Shown here: positions 7,457-14,379 of the stretch, in pieces | How positions within the stretch are numbered: the stretch's first letter is position 1 | How the letters are laid out: each line of letters starts with the position of its first letter | DNA from: Fredinandcohnia humi | Lineage (GTDB): Bacteria; Bacillota; Bacilli; Bacillales; Bacillaceae_L | Length of the DNA: 64,000 nucleotides | Assembly (NCBI RefSeq): GCF_001439915.1 | Contig: NZ_LMBW01000001.1 | Coordinates: 545,960-609,959 of the forward strand | Reading direction: 5' to 3' | Notes under the pieces: generated by a model | What the model saw: only the letters and a program-made list of their open reading frames with translations | What the model was told of the DNA's origin: nothing | The model's database searches: none | Made by a program: the position numbers and the translations under genes

Positions 7457-7612
7457 ATGGCATTAGTAAAAAATTGTATTATTGTATTATTGTTTGCATT
7501 AGTAGTGGTGGGAATGATTTTATTTGGGGTAAGGACAATTGAGGCAAAAGAAAATCCATCTGTGATGATGAAGACTGAGAAAATATATGTTGAAAAAACC
7601 GTTCACTTTTAG
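7457..7612 (+). CDS. small single-pass membrane protein, 51 aa
   Basis: ATG at 7457 with GGGTGGG six bases upstream. The product starts MALVKNCIIVLLFALVVVG, one N-terminal transmembrane helix or uncleaved signal (residues 6-25), followed by a short charged tail ending in KTVHF. A rho-independent terminator overlaps the 3' end, which supports expression. Family not recognised. Confidence 0.6.
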   Translation: MALVKNCIIVLLFALVVVGMILFGVRTIEAKENPSVMMKTEKIYVEKTVHF

Positions 7613-7633
7613 AGAAAGTAACGGTTTTTTTAT
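7594..7633 (+). terminator. rho-independent terminator overlapping a stop codon
   Basis: AAAACCGTTCACTTT pairs with AAAGTAACGGTTTT (one bulged base) and a T run follows. The 5' arm encodes the last residues of the 51-residue protein. Confidence 0.8.
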
Positions 7634-7655
7634 ACCTTCGTATAGGGTTTGAAAT

Positions 7656-7686
7656 GGAAAAGGAGGCCCATGTATAAGGGCCCCCT
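7656..7686 (-). terminator. rho-independent terminator of the SASP gene
   Basis: On the minus strand AGGGGGCCC-N8-GGGCCTCCT followed by TTTT, just after the SASP stop. Confidence 0.75.
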
Positions 7687-7696
7687 AGGGAAATGG

Positions 7697-7891
7697 TTAT
7701 TGTTGTGAACCATTTTTAAGCTGTTGCTGTGCCATGGCAACGAGACGTTTCGTCATTTCGCCCCCAACGGAGCCGTTAGCGCGTGCGGTCGTATCTGCAC
7801 CAAGCTGAACTCCAAACTCATTGGCGATTTCTTCTTTCATTTGATCTAGAGCATTTTCAGCACCTGGAACCAATAGTTTGTTTCTTGCCAT
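7697..7891 (-). CDS. alpha/beta-type small acid-soluble spore protein
   Basis: A 64-residue SASP that coats and protects DNA in the dormant spore and is degraded by GPR protease on germination. The family signatures are complete: [25 protein letters not shown] with the GPR-sensitive E-(I/F)A region, and [16 protein letters not shown] in the C-terminal half. The length is typical. It is presumably transcribed by the forespore sigma-G; a 7-bp inverted repeat lies just upstream. Confidence 0.96.
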   Translation of the reverse strand: MARNKLLVPGAENALDQMKEEIANEFGVQLGADTTARANGSVGGEMTKRLVAMAQQQLKNGSQQ

Positions 7892-7917
7892 GATACATCA
7901 CTCCCGACAAAGTTTTT

Positions 7918-7939
7918 TGAGTAACCAAATGATTACTCA
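7918..7939. repeat. inverted repeat upstream of the SASP gene
   Basis: TGAGTAA-N8-TTACTCA is a perfect 7-bp stem, followed by TTTTT on the + strand. It could be a terminator for + strand transcripts, or a leader element of the SASP mRNA. Confidence 0.5.
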
Positions 7940-8013
7940 TTTTTAAGTTGTCACGTATTGTGAAAATGATGCTTGGGAAATTGGACCAAACCGCTTTTTT
8001 GGGAGTTTGGGCA

Positions 8014-8112
8014 GATATATTTCGGCTAAAAAGTTTGGGTTGATATATTTCGAAATTGGACCGATATAATTCGAAATAGGGTTGATATATATCAAATTCG
8101 GGTCGATATCAA
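8014..8112. repeat. degenerate 21-bp direct repeats
   Basis: GATATA-type cores start at 8014, 8042, 8063, 8084 and 8105, giving periods of 28, 21, 21 and 21. The unit is close to GGACCGATATAATTCGAAATT. The last two units can also pair (GTTGATAT with ATATCAAC). The array abuts the stop codon of the G3E GTPase gene. Confidence 0.75.
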
Positions 8113-9045
8113 CTATTCTGCCTTCAAACTTCCTTCCTCTAGCTTCTCCATTTCGGCTTTCATCCATTGTGGATCCAATTTTTCACCGATAAATACGATT
8201 GTCGGCTTGTAGTTCATTAACTCTTTTAAGTAAATTGGAGTACCATAGGAGTATTGAAACAAATAAGTATGATTCGAATGGGTAAACTTTAAATAGCCCT
8301 TAATCCGGTAAATTGTATCAGGCATCTTTCTAAGCCAACCCTCGAATAAATCAAGGTCAAGTGGCTTTGAAAATGTATGTACATACGTTTTTAGCTTCAA
8401 ATCTAGATGGACATGGGTACGTTCGTGTGGCTTGCGCTCGATCTTTTTCATCGTACGAAGATCTTCAAGCTTCACGGCAGCATACTTCGTCAACAAGCAA
8501 CTTGCATCACGATTAATTGATTGGATTTCAAACAGTATTTGTCCTTGTTCCATCTCTGACAACTGGTCGACTTTATTTAGTAATAAGACGTCGGCATGGC
8601 GAACTTGTTCGCGTAAGAGGATTTGCAGTTGAGCACTTAATAAGTCCCTTTCCTTCCAACGATTTACATCGAGGATAGTCACAATCGATTGGACCAATAA
8701 TTGATCTGCAAATAGCGGGGACATACACGCATCCAACACTTCAATTGGATGGGCTACCCCCGTTGTTTCAATATAGATGGCATCAAGGTCATGATCCTGT
8801 AAGAGCCCTTGGAGATGAACCTCAAGCTGTCCTTGAATGGTACAGCAAACACAACCATTTAATAACTCTTTAAGAGGCGTATTTTCCGAAACTGCATTTG
8901 AATCAATCGAAACCTGACCCAACTCATTCATCACAACGGCCACTTTTCGCCCTACCGATTTTTCCTGCGTAAGAATATTTTGTAATAAGGTGGTTTTGCC
9001 ACTTCCTAAAAATCCAGATAAAATAAAAACCTCAACTTTTTCCAT
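8113..9045 (-). CDS. G3E-family GTPase (COG0523, CobW/YciC/ZNG type)
   Basis: A 310-residue metallochaperone-type GTPase. Visible motifs are the P-loop GFLGSGKTT (residues 11-19), NELGQ with E41, the metal-binding GCVCC motif (C65, C67, C68), IETTGVAHP (about 94-102) and NKVD (near 157), followed by the CobW C-terminal domain. COG0523 proteins deliver zinc or another metal to client enzymes, often under zinc starvation. No His-rich metal tail is present and no convincing Zur box is seen upstream. Short spacing to the 21-bp repeat array suggests the array lies in its 3' region. Confidence 0.9.
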   Translation of the reverse strand: MEKVEVFILSGFLGSGKTTLLQNILTQEKSVGRKVAVVMNELGQVSIDSNAVSENTPLKELLNGCVCCTIQGQLEVHLQGLLQDHDLDAIYIETTGVAHPIEVLDACMSPLFADQLLVQSIVTILDVNRWKERDLLSAQLQILLREQVRHADVLLLNKVDQLSEMEQGQILFEIQSINRDASCLLTKYAAVKLEDLRTMKKIERKPHERTHVHLDLKLKTYVHTFSKPLDLDLFEGWLRKMPDTIYRIKGYLKFTHSNHTYLFQYSYGTPIYLKELMNYKPTIVFIGEKLDPQWMKAEMEKLEEGSLKAE

Positions 9046-9116
9046 AAAAACTCCTCATTCTTTAATTATCATTACTCCTATTATAACGAATTTTGGCGGC
9101 AGACGTTATTGGAATG

Positions 9117-9155
9117 AAAAAGGCACCAGCGGGAGTTAATTTCCGAAGGTGCCTT
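9117..9155 (-). terminator. rho-independent terminator
   Basis: Minus strand AAGGCACC-N20-GGTGCCTTTTT follows the aminopeptidase stop codon. Confidence 0.8.
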
Positions 9156-9163
9156 ACTTGTTA

Positions 9164-10396
9164 TTAAAATGCCCAATTCCCATTGCGGAAGACAGGTTCG
9201 ACGGTGCCATCAGCAGTGATGCCGTCGATGTCCATTTCACTTGAGCCAACCATGAAGTCGACATGTGTGATACTTGAGTTTGCGCCTTTTTCCACAAGTT
9301 CATCACGAGACATCGTCTTACCGCCTTCAATACAGAAGGCATATGCATTTCCAATGGCAAAGTGATTGGACGCATTTTCATCAAAAAGCGTGTTGTAGAA
9401 GAGAATTTTAGATTGTGAAATAGGTGAACTATGTGGGACAAGTGCTACCTCACCTAAATAATGACTGCCTTCATCTGTTTCCACAAGACGTTTTAACGTA
9501 TCTTCACCTGTTTCAGCTTTTACATCAACGATGCGACCATTTTCAAAGGTTAATGTAAATTGATCAATCAGACTGCCACCATAATTAAGCGGCTTTGTGC
9601 TGCTCACAAATCCATTAACACCATCTTTTTTAGGAACTGTAAACACCTCTTCAGTCGGCATATTGGCAACAAACTCAATGTTTTTTTCGTTCTCACCACC
9701 GCCGCCTATCCATACATGTTCTTCAGGTAGTTCGACCGCTAAGTCCGTTCCAGGTGCTTTATATTGTAATTTTTTATATTTCTTCTTGTTTAAGTATTCA
9801 ACCTTGGCATGTAAGGTTGCATTGTGTTCCTTCCATGCTTGAACAGGGTCTTCCACATCAACACGGGTCGCTTGGAAAATGGCATCCCATAATTTTTTGA
9901 CCTGCTCTTCTGAGGATAGGTCTGGGAATATTTTTTCAGCCCAGCTATCTGAAGGAACTGCGATTACAGACCAACTGATTTTATCGGATTGAGAATAATT
10001 TCGGTATTTTTCTAGTGCTTGACCTGCCGTTTTATTTGCGTTGGCAATGCGATCAGGATTAACGCCTTTTAATAAATCTGGATTGGATGAAATGATGGAT
10101 AAAAAGGCTGCTCCATTTTCCGCAAGCTCTTCCATTCCTTTTGCCTTCCACATTGGATAATCAAGAAACGCTTCATCTGGTGCAAGGTCAAAGCGAGTAC
10201 GTGTAATTTCGTCATCATTCCACTCTACATATACATTTCTAGCGCCAGCCTCATAGGCTTTTTTGACAACTTTTCTTACATATTCTACGGCTGAAATAGG
10301 TGCATTAATTTGAAGGTTTTGTCCTTTTTGAACATTCACACCAACACGAACAGCTAAATCGGCATATTTTTCAAGCATGTGTTCGAATTTAGACAT
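9164..10396 (-). CDS. ampS: M29-family metallo-aminopeptidase (AmpS type)
   Basis: A 410-residue cytosolic thermophilic-type aminopeptidase that removes N-terminal residues from peptides. The start is the ATG at 10396, preceded by AAAGGAG; 12 further upstream codons lie before that ribosome site. The N-terminal YADLAVRVGVNVQKGQ segment, the EEHVWIGGGGENEKN loop and the C-terminal THVDFMVGSSEMDIDG motif with metal-binding acidic residues are all typical of M29. It is monocistronic, divergent from the YtrA-like operon, with its own terminator. Confidence 0.92.
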   Translation of the reverse strand: MSKFEHMLEKYADLAVRVGVNVQKGQNLQINAPISAVEYVRKVVKKAYEAGARNVYVEWNDDEITRTRFDLAPDEAFLDYPMWKAKGMEELAENGAAFLSIISSNPDLLKGVNPDRIANANKTAGQALEKYRNYSQSDKISWSVIAVPSDSWAEKIFPDLSSEEQVKKLWDAIFQATRVDVEDPVQAWKEHNATLHAKVEYLNKKKYKKLQYKAPGTDLAVELPEEHVWIGGGGENEKNIEFVANMPTEEVFTVPKKDGVNGFVSSTKPLNYGGSLIDQFTLTFENGRIVDVKAETGEDTLKRLVETDEGSHYLGEVALVPHSSPISQSKILFYNTLFDENASNHFAIGNAYAFCIEGGKTMSRDELVEKGANSSITHVDFMVGSSEMDIDGITADGTVEPVFRNGNWAF

Positions 10397-10528
10397 ATGT
10401 ATTCTCCTTTTAAACAATGTAAGTACTTCCATTCTAGTGTAACAGAAACGGTGAAGAGGAAGAAAAACTTTTTTCTAAAAATGGGCAGATGTATATTGAC
10501 ATGAAAGTGAATGTCATTTAATGTATTA

Positions 10529-10553
10529 AGTGTACTATATGGTATAATACACA
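10529..10553 (+). promoter_or_regulatory. YtrA-type operator overlapping an extended -10 promoter
   Basis: AGTGTA (10529-10534) and TACACA (10548-10553) are separated by 13 bp, one base from the known B. subtilis YtrA consensus AGTGTA-N13-TACACT. The TGG-TATAAT extended -10 (10540-10548) lies inside it, so binding would block transcription of the gntR-ABC operon. Confidence 0.75.
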
Positions 10554-10594
10554 TGAAACACAATGACATAGATTAACTGAAAGGGGTGTTTTGC

Positions 10595-10990
10595 TTGTAT
10601 TTTCACTTGGATGAACGCAGTAATACACCAATTTGGGAACAAATTGTAAACCAAGTCAAGGAGCTTATTTTAAAAGGGGCCATTCAGCCGAATGAAAAAT
10701 TATTAAGTGTACGCGAGCTTTCCACGACCTTACTAGTAAACCCAAACACCGTCAGTAAAGCATATCAAGAGCTTGAACGACAGGGAATTATTGAAACGAG
10801 AAGAGGAAAGGGGACATTTGTTTCCGAAAAGCTTCCAACAAAGGTGGATGATGAAAAAGTGGAGGAAATCAAACAATCATTAAAGCTTTTACTTGTAGAA
10901 GCTTCTTATCTTGGGATAAATAAAGAAACATTTGTTGAGTGGATCGAAAAGTATGTTGAAGAGTTAGGGGGGAAGGACAGTAATGCTTAA
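10595..10990 (+). CDS. GntR-family repressor, YtrA subfamily
   Basis: A 131-residue YtrA-type regulator starting at a TTG (10595) about 7 bases after AAGGGGTG; the GTG nine bases earlier lies inside that site. The winged HTH spans about residues 10-75 (TPIWEQIVNQVKELIL, then NPNTVSKAYQELERQGIIETRRGKGTF). The short C-terminal tail is the YtrA-type dimerisation region rather than a ligand-binding domain. It heads an operon with an ABC ATPase and permease, overlapping the ATPase gene by 8 bases. A matching operator overlaps its promoter. YtrA-like systems respond to cell-wall-active antibiotics, and the inducer here is not known. Confidence 0.9.
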   Translation: MYFHLDERSNTPIWEQIVNQVKELILKGAIQPNEKLLSVRELSTTLLVNPNTVSKAYQELERQGIIETRRGKGTFVSEKLPTKVDDEKVEEIKQSLKLLLVEASYLGINKETFVEWIEKYVEELGGKDSNA

Positions 10991-11867
10991 CGTTCATAAT
11001 CTTTCAAAGAGCATTAAAGGAGAAACGGTCTTAAAAAATATTTCTTTTTCAGTTGGCGAAGGATCAATTGTTGGCTTGGTTGGGCGAAACGGAGTCGGAA
11101 AAACAACACTGTTAAGAAGCCTTGTCGGCATTTTAGATGCGGATCAGGGGGAGGTTGTATTTCAAGGGAAAAATATCGAGACAAACCCTGAGGTTAAAGG
11201 GGAAATGGTATTTGTTCCCGATTCAAATTCAGCATTTAATGGCTACAGTATCAAAGAGCTCGTGACTTTATATAATGCGATTTATGTAAATTTCGATAAA
11301 CAGTATTTTTATCAGCTTTTACAGCGGTTTAACCTTCCAGAAAAACGAAAAATACGGACCTTCTCACGTGGGATGAAGGCATTACTATTTATCATTTTGG
11401 CCATTTCAACGAAGGCAAAACTGATTATTTTAGATGAACCAACGAATGGTCTAGATGCGATTGTAAAAAGGAAAATCCTTCAGTTTCTAATAGAGGAAGT
11501 ATCAGAATCGAGGATATCACTTCTTATATCAAGCCATCATTTAGATGAACTCGAGAAAATCGCGGACACAATTATAATGTTAAAGGATGGCGAGGTCGAA
11601 TCAATTGTCACAATGGAGGATGCAAGACTACATTATAAAAAAGTACAGGTAGTCTTTAAGGAAAATGGCATACCTGAAGAGTTTAAGCAGCACTTAAACA
11701 TTGAAGTACTTAGTCAAATTGGACGTGTAAATACACTTTTATTAAAAGGAAATACAGAAGAAATGGTATCACGATTAAAAGAAAATCAACCATTGCTTTT
11801 TGAGGAATTACCAATGTCACTAGAAGACATGTTTGTGTCCGCATTAGGAGGGGATGACATTGTTTAG
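10983..11867 (+). CDS. ABC transporter ATP-binding protein (YtrB-like)
   Basis: A 294-residue ATPase with Walker A GRNGVGKTT (about 37-45), a variant signature FSRGMK (near 130), Walker B LIILDEPTNGLDA (near 150) and the H-loop ISSHHLDELEKIAD. The C-terminal ~80 residues are an extension seen in bacitracin or antimicrobial-type exporters. It overlaps gntR by 8 bases and the permease gene by 14 bases, so the three are translationally coupled and form one transporter operon. Confidence 0.92.
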   Translation: MLNVHNLSKSIKGETVLKNISFSVGEGSIVGLVGRNGVGKTTLLRSLVGILDADQGEVVFQGKNIETNPEVKGEMVFVPDSNSAFNGYSIKELVTLYNAIYVNFDKQYFYQLLQRFNLPEKRKIRTFSRGMKALLFIILAISTKAKLIILDEPTNGLDAIVKRKILQFLIEEVSESRISLLISSHHLDELEKIADTIIMLKDGEVESIVTMEDARLHYKKVQVVFKENGIPEEFKQHLNIEVLSQIGRVNTLLLKGNTEEMVSRLKENQPLLFEELPMSLEDMFVSALGGDDIV

Positions 11868-12930
11868 TAAAGCACTATGGCTAAGGAATACAAAACAATC
11901 GATGTTTGTCGTGTGGGGACTTTGGCTGGTTTGTCTTTACTTACCGTATAAACTGAATAACTTTTTAAGCATCGAGGAGAATTCGCTTTTACACTGGGAG
12001 GAATGGGGAAATTCAGAGCCTTACACATTGCATATGTTTGGAAACTTTTTAGAAGTGGGATTATTTCAAGTCCTGGCATCCATTCTTTTGGCCACAGCCT
12101 TAATTGGGTTAGAACGAACAAATCAGAGCTTGGATTTCACCTTAGCACTCCCATACAAAAGAAGTGATATCATTTTCTCAAAGTGGATTTTCGGCATTTT
12201 CCATTTAACAGCGGCATTGGTAGTAAGTGTGGTCATTTCAATGATTATACTCGGGAATTCAATGATGCATGAATATCTTTCAATAGCTTCACTTGGATAT
12301 TACTTTTTAATTGCTCTTGCAACTCTAATTGGTGTTTTTACATTTAGTCTGTTTATGGGCTTAATTGGAGCCAGTTTTGTATCACAATTTACGTTTAGTG
12401 TGATCTTTCTATTTTTGCCATATGGATTATATAACTTAGTCATTCAGGGTATTTCTCCTCATTATAGGGCGATCACAGGTCACTACTTTATAAAAGAAAA
12501 CTTCGGAATCCAAAAGTATGATGTATTTGCTGAGAAACTATCATTACCATTGCTGTTATTGGATTTTGAACGAGATATTAATGAAATTTTTATTTGGAAG
12601 CAGGCCACATTTTTAAGCATGTTATCGGTAATCATCATTCCGATTATCGTAACTATTATCTCGTTATACTTGATAAAAAGACTATCATCTCGTATCAAAA
12701 GTGAAAACAACGGTAAAATTTTGGCATATGAAAAGCTGCTTCCATACCTAAAAGTTGGAGTGTTCATCTGTTTCTACCTTTTTGGTGGAATGGTATTTGG
12801 TTCGTTGAATAGGTACGGGGCGCCTCCAAGTCTACTGGCCTACCATCTTGGAGGACTGGGATTCAGTATAATTGCTTATCTCATCCTGACAAAGCTAGCA
12901 GGAATGAGAATGCAATTCGGAAGAAAATAA
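11854..12930 (+). CDS. ABC transporter permease (YtrC/YtrD-like)
   Basis: A 358-residue membrane protein with about seven or eight hydrophobic segments (near 20, 70, 110, 145, 175, 255, 300 and 335), including a GLERTNQSLDFTLALPYKRS cytoplasmic loop typical of ABC-2-type permeases with a coupling helix. It overlaps the upstream ATPase gene by 14 bases. It is probably an exporter of, or sensor for, an antimicrobial peptide or wall precursor; the substrate cannot be read from sequence. A REP-like palindrome pair begins right after its stop codon. Confidence 0.85.
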   Translation: MTLFSKALWLRNTKQSMFVVWGLWLVCLYLPYKLNNFLSIEENSLLHWEEWGNSEPYTLHMFGNFLEVGLFQVLASILLATALIGLERTNQSLDFTLALPYKRSDIIFSKWIFGIFHLTAALVVSVVISMIILGNSMMHEYLSIASLGYYFLIALATLIGVFTFSLFMGLIGASFVSQFTFSVIFLFLPYGLYNLVIQGISPHYRAITGHYFIKENFGIQKYDVFAEKLSLPLLLLDFERDINEIFIWKQATFLSMLSVIIIPIIVTIISLYLIKRLSSRIKSENNGKILAYEKLLPYLKVGVFICFYLFGGMVFGSLNRYGAPPSLLAYHLGGLGFSIIAYLILTKLAGMRMQFGRK

Positions 12931-12931
12931 A

Positions 12932-13004
12932 GGGACCAAAGGGACGGTTCTCTTGGTTCCTAAGAAAATTAATATGGAACCACAGGAACCGTCCCCGTGG
13001 TTCC
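12932..13004. repeat. REP-like inverted pair
   Basis: Two 29-bp arms (12932-12960 and 12976-13004) in opposite orientation share the core GGGACGGTTC and TGGTTCC ends, around a 15-bp AT-rich loop. Each arm is itself partly palindromic (GGAACCA...TGGTTCC). They resemble intergenic palindromes common in Firmicutes genomes. Confidence 0.8.
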
Positions 13005-13053
13005 TGAAACCTTTCCACTCCAATTTCGTATTACAAGAAAAGGAGTGGTTTTT

Positions 13054-13554
13054 ATGTCTGAAAAACCGGTATTAAAGTTGCCGAAAACGTTATCTGAAAA
13101 AATACTAGATACACTCTCTATTTTATTATTACTTGGAATATACGGATTTATCATCGTGAATTGGAGCGAGATTCCGGACCGAATACCAACGCATTTTAAC
13201 TTTGCCGGGGAGGCTGATGGTTGGGGTGGAAAAGCAAGTGTCCTCATTCTACCTATTATCGCAACCTTTTTATTTAAAATGATGTTTATTTTAAGCAAGC
13301 TTCCCCATATTTATAATTATCCTGTCGAGGTGACTCCAGATAATGCGGAAGGTATGTATAGAAACGCACGAAAAATGCTCATTACAATGAACTTTTTTCT
13401 TACTTTCTTTTTTGCGATTGGTGCCTGGGAAATGATCAATGTCGCACAGGGCAAAGAAGGGCTAGGCATGTGGTACATGATTGGACTGCTCGTGTCTATT
13501 TTTGGAACAATGGGTTATTATATCTACAAGATGGTTCAATTACGGATAAAATGA
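13054..13554 (+). CDS. DUF1648-domain membrane protein
   Basis: 166 residues with four hydrophobic segments (about 20-38, 65-83, 110-128 and 138-157). The DUF1648 signature IPTHFNFAGEADGWGGK lies at about 50-66. The ATG at 13054 is chosen because AAAGGAGTGG precedes it; upstream in-frame codons run through the REP palindrome. DUF1648 proteins include SdpI-like immunity proteins, but this short form is uncharacterised. It is bracketed by REP-like palindromes on both sides. Confidence 0.82.
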   Translation: MSEKPVLKLPKTLSEKILDTLSILLLLGIYGFIIVNWSEIPDRIPTHFNFAGEADGWGGKASVLILPIIATFLFKMMFILSKLPHIYNYPVEVTPDNAEGMYRNARKMLITMNFFLTFFFAIGAWEMINVAQGKEGLGMWYMIGLLVSIFGTMGYYIYKMVQLRIK

Positions 13555-13563
13555 GTGACCGGA

Positions 13564-13592
13564 GGGACCAGGAGAACCGTCCCCGTGGTTAC
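13564..13592. repeat. REP-like palindrome, single copy
   Basis: GGGACCAGGAGAACCGTCCC followed by CGTGGTTAC matches the second arm of the REP pair at 12976-13004. It sits between the DUF1648 stop and the cutC start. Confidence 0.75.
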
Positions 13593-13614
13593 GTACGAAA
13601 GTAGGAAGTCAACA

Positions 13615-14304
13615 ATGTTAATCGAAATTATTGTGCAACATGCAGAAGATGCAATACTAGCGGAAAAACATGGCGCGAATCGCTTGGAACTAGTCACCGC
13701 CATGACGGAAGGCGGTCTTACACCTTCTTATGGCATCATTAAAGATGTTGTGGGGGCGGTTTCCATTCCTGTACATGTCATGGTGCGGCCTCACGGATAT
13801 TCCTTTACGTACTCCGAGGACGACAAGCGGGTAATTTTAGAGGATATAAAAGTATGTAAGGAGCTTGGGGCAGCAGGTATCGTGTTTGGTTCCTTAACTA
13901 AAAATGGAGAAATAGATGAAGCTTTTCTTGAAAAAGTCATTGAGACCGCGGCCGGAATGAAGATTACTTTCCATCGTGCGATTGATGAAGCGAAGGATAT
14001 TATTGAAGCTTATAAAACCCTTCAAAAATACAGTGACTCGATTCAAACAGTGTTAACCTCCGGGGGAGCACCTAAGGCACTAGAAGGTGTAGAAAATCTT
14101 AAAGCGATGCTAGCACTATCTAGCGAAAAGCCATCTCCGGCGATTATGCCAGGCTCTGGCCTATCACCAGACAATATAGCTGAGCTCCATGAAAAAGTTC
14201 ACGCAACCGACTATCATTTCGGATCGGCTGTTCGTGTAAATGGGAAGTTTAGCGAACCAATAAATGGGAATACTATTAAAAAGATAAAAAAAATACTTGA
14301 ATAA
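13615..14304 (+). CDS. cutC: CutC family protein
   Basis: A 229-residue TIM-barrel protein of the CutC family (MLIEIIVQ, then GANRLELVTAMTEGGLTPS, VHVMVRPHGYSF, TFHRAIDEA and VLTSGGAP). Historically it was linked to copper homeostasis, but the molecular function is unsettled. The start is the ATG at 13615 after AGGAAG; the 20 upstream in-frame codons run through a REP palindrome and are not coding. A terminator follows. Confidence 0.92.
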   Translation: MLIEIIVQHAEDAILAEKHGANRLELVTAMTEGGLTPSYGIIKDVVGAVSIPVHVMVRPHGYSFTYSEDDKRVILEDIKVCKELGAAGIVFGSLTKNGEIDEAFLEKVIETAAGMKITFHRAIDEAKDIIEAYKTLQKYSDSIQTVLTSGGAPKALEGVENLKAMLALSSEKPSPAIMPGSGLSPDNIAELHEKVHATDYHFGSAVRVNGKFSEPINGNTIKKIKKILE

Positions 14305-14310
14305 CACAAC

Positions 14311-14349
14311 AAGGATGTCTGAATCTAGATTTGGACGTCCTTTTATTTT
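14311..14349 (+). terminator. rho-independent terminator
   Basis: AAGGATGTC-N14-GACGTCCTT followed by TTATTTTG, downstream of cutC. Confidence 0.8.
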
Positions 14350-14379
14350 GGAATTCACCAAAAAGGGAGAGTGAAACCA

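Noticed and set aside
7943-8167. Minus-strand 74-codon frame in the 21-bp repeats
   Set aside because: The repeat unit is a multiple of three without stops, giving a periodic peptide (YINPISNYIGPIS), no ribosome site, and overlap with the G3E gene end.
8113-9120. Zur box upstream of the G3E GTPase
   Set aside because: The AT-rich region 9046-9090 has ATTATCATTA-like words but not the inverted repeat expected of a Zur site.
12997-13053. Upstream start of the DUF1648 protein
   Set aside because: It begins in a REP palindrome and precedes the AAAGGAGTGG site.
13555-13614. Upstream start of CutC
   Set aside because: It translates a REP palindrome; CutC family proteins begin at the MLIEI-like sequence.
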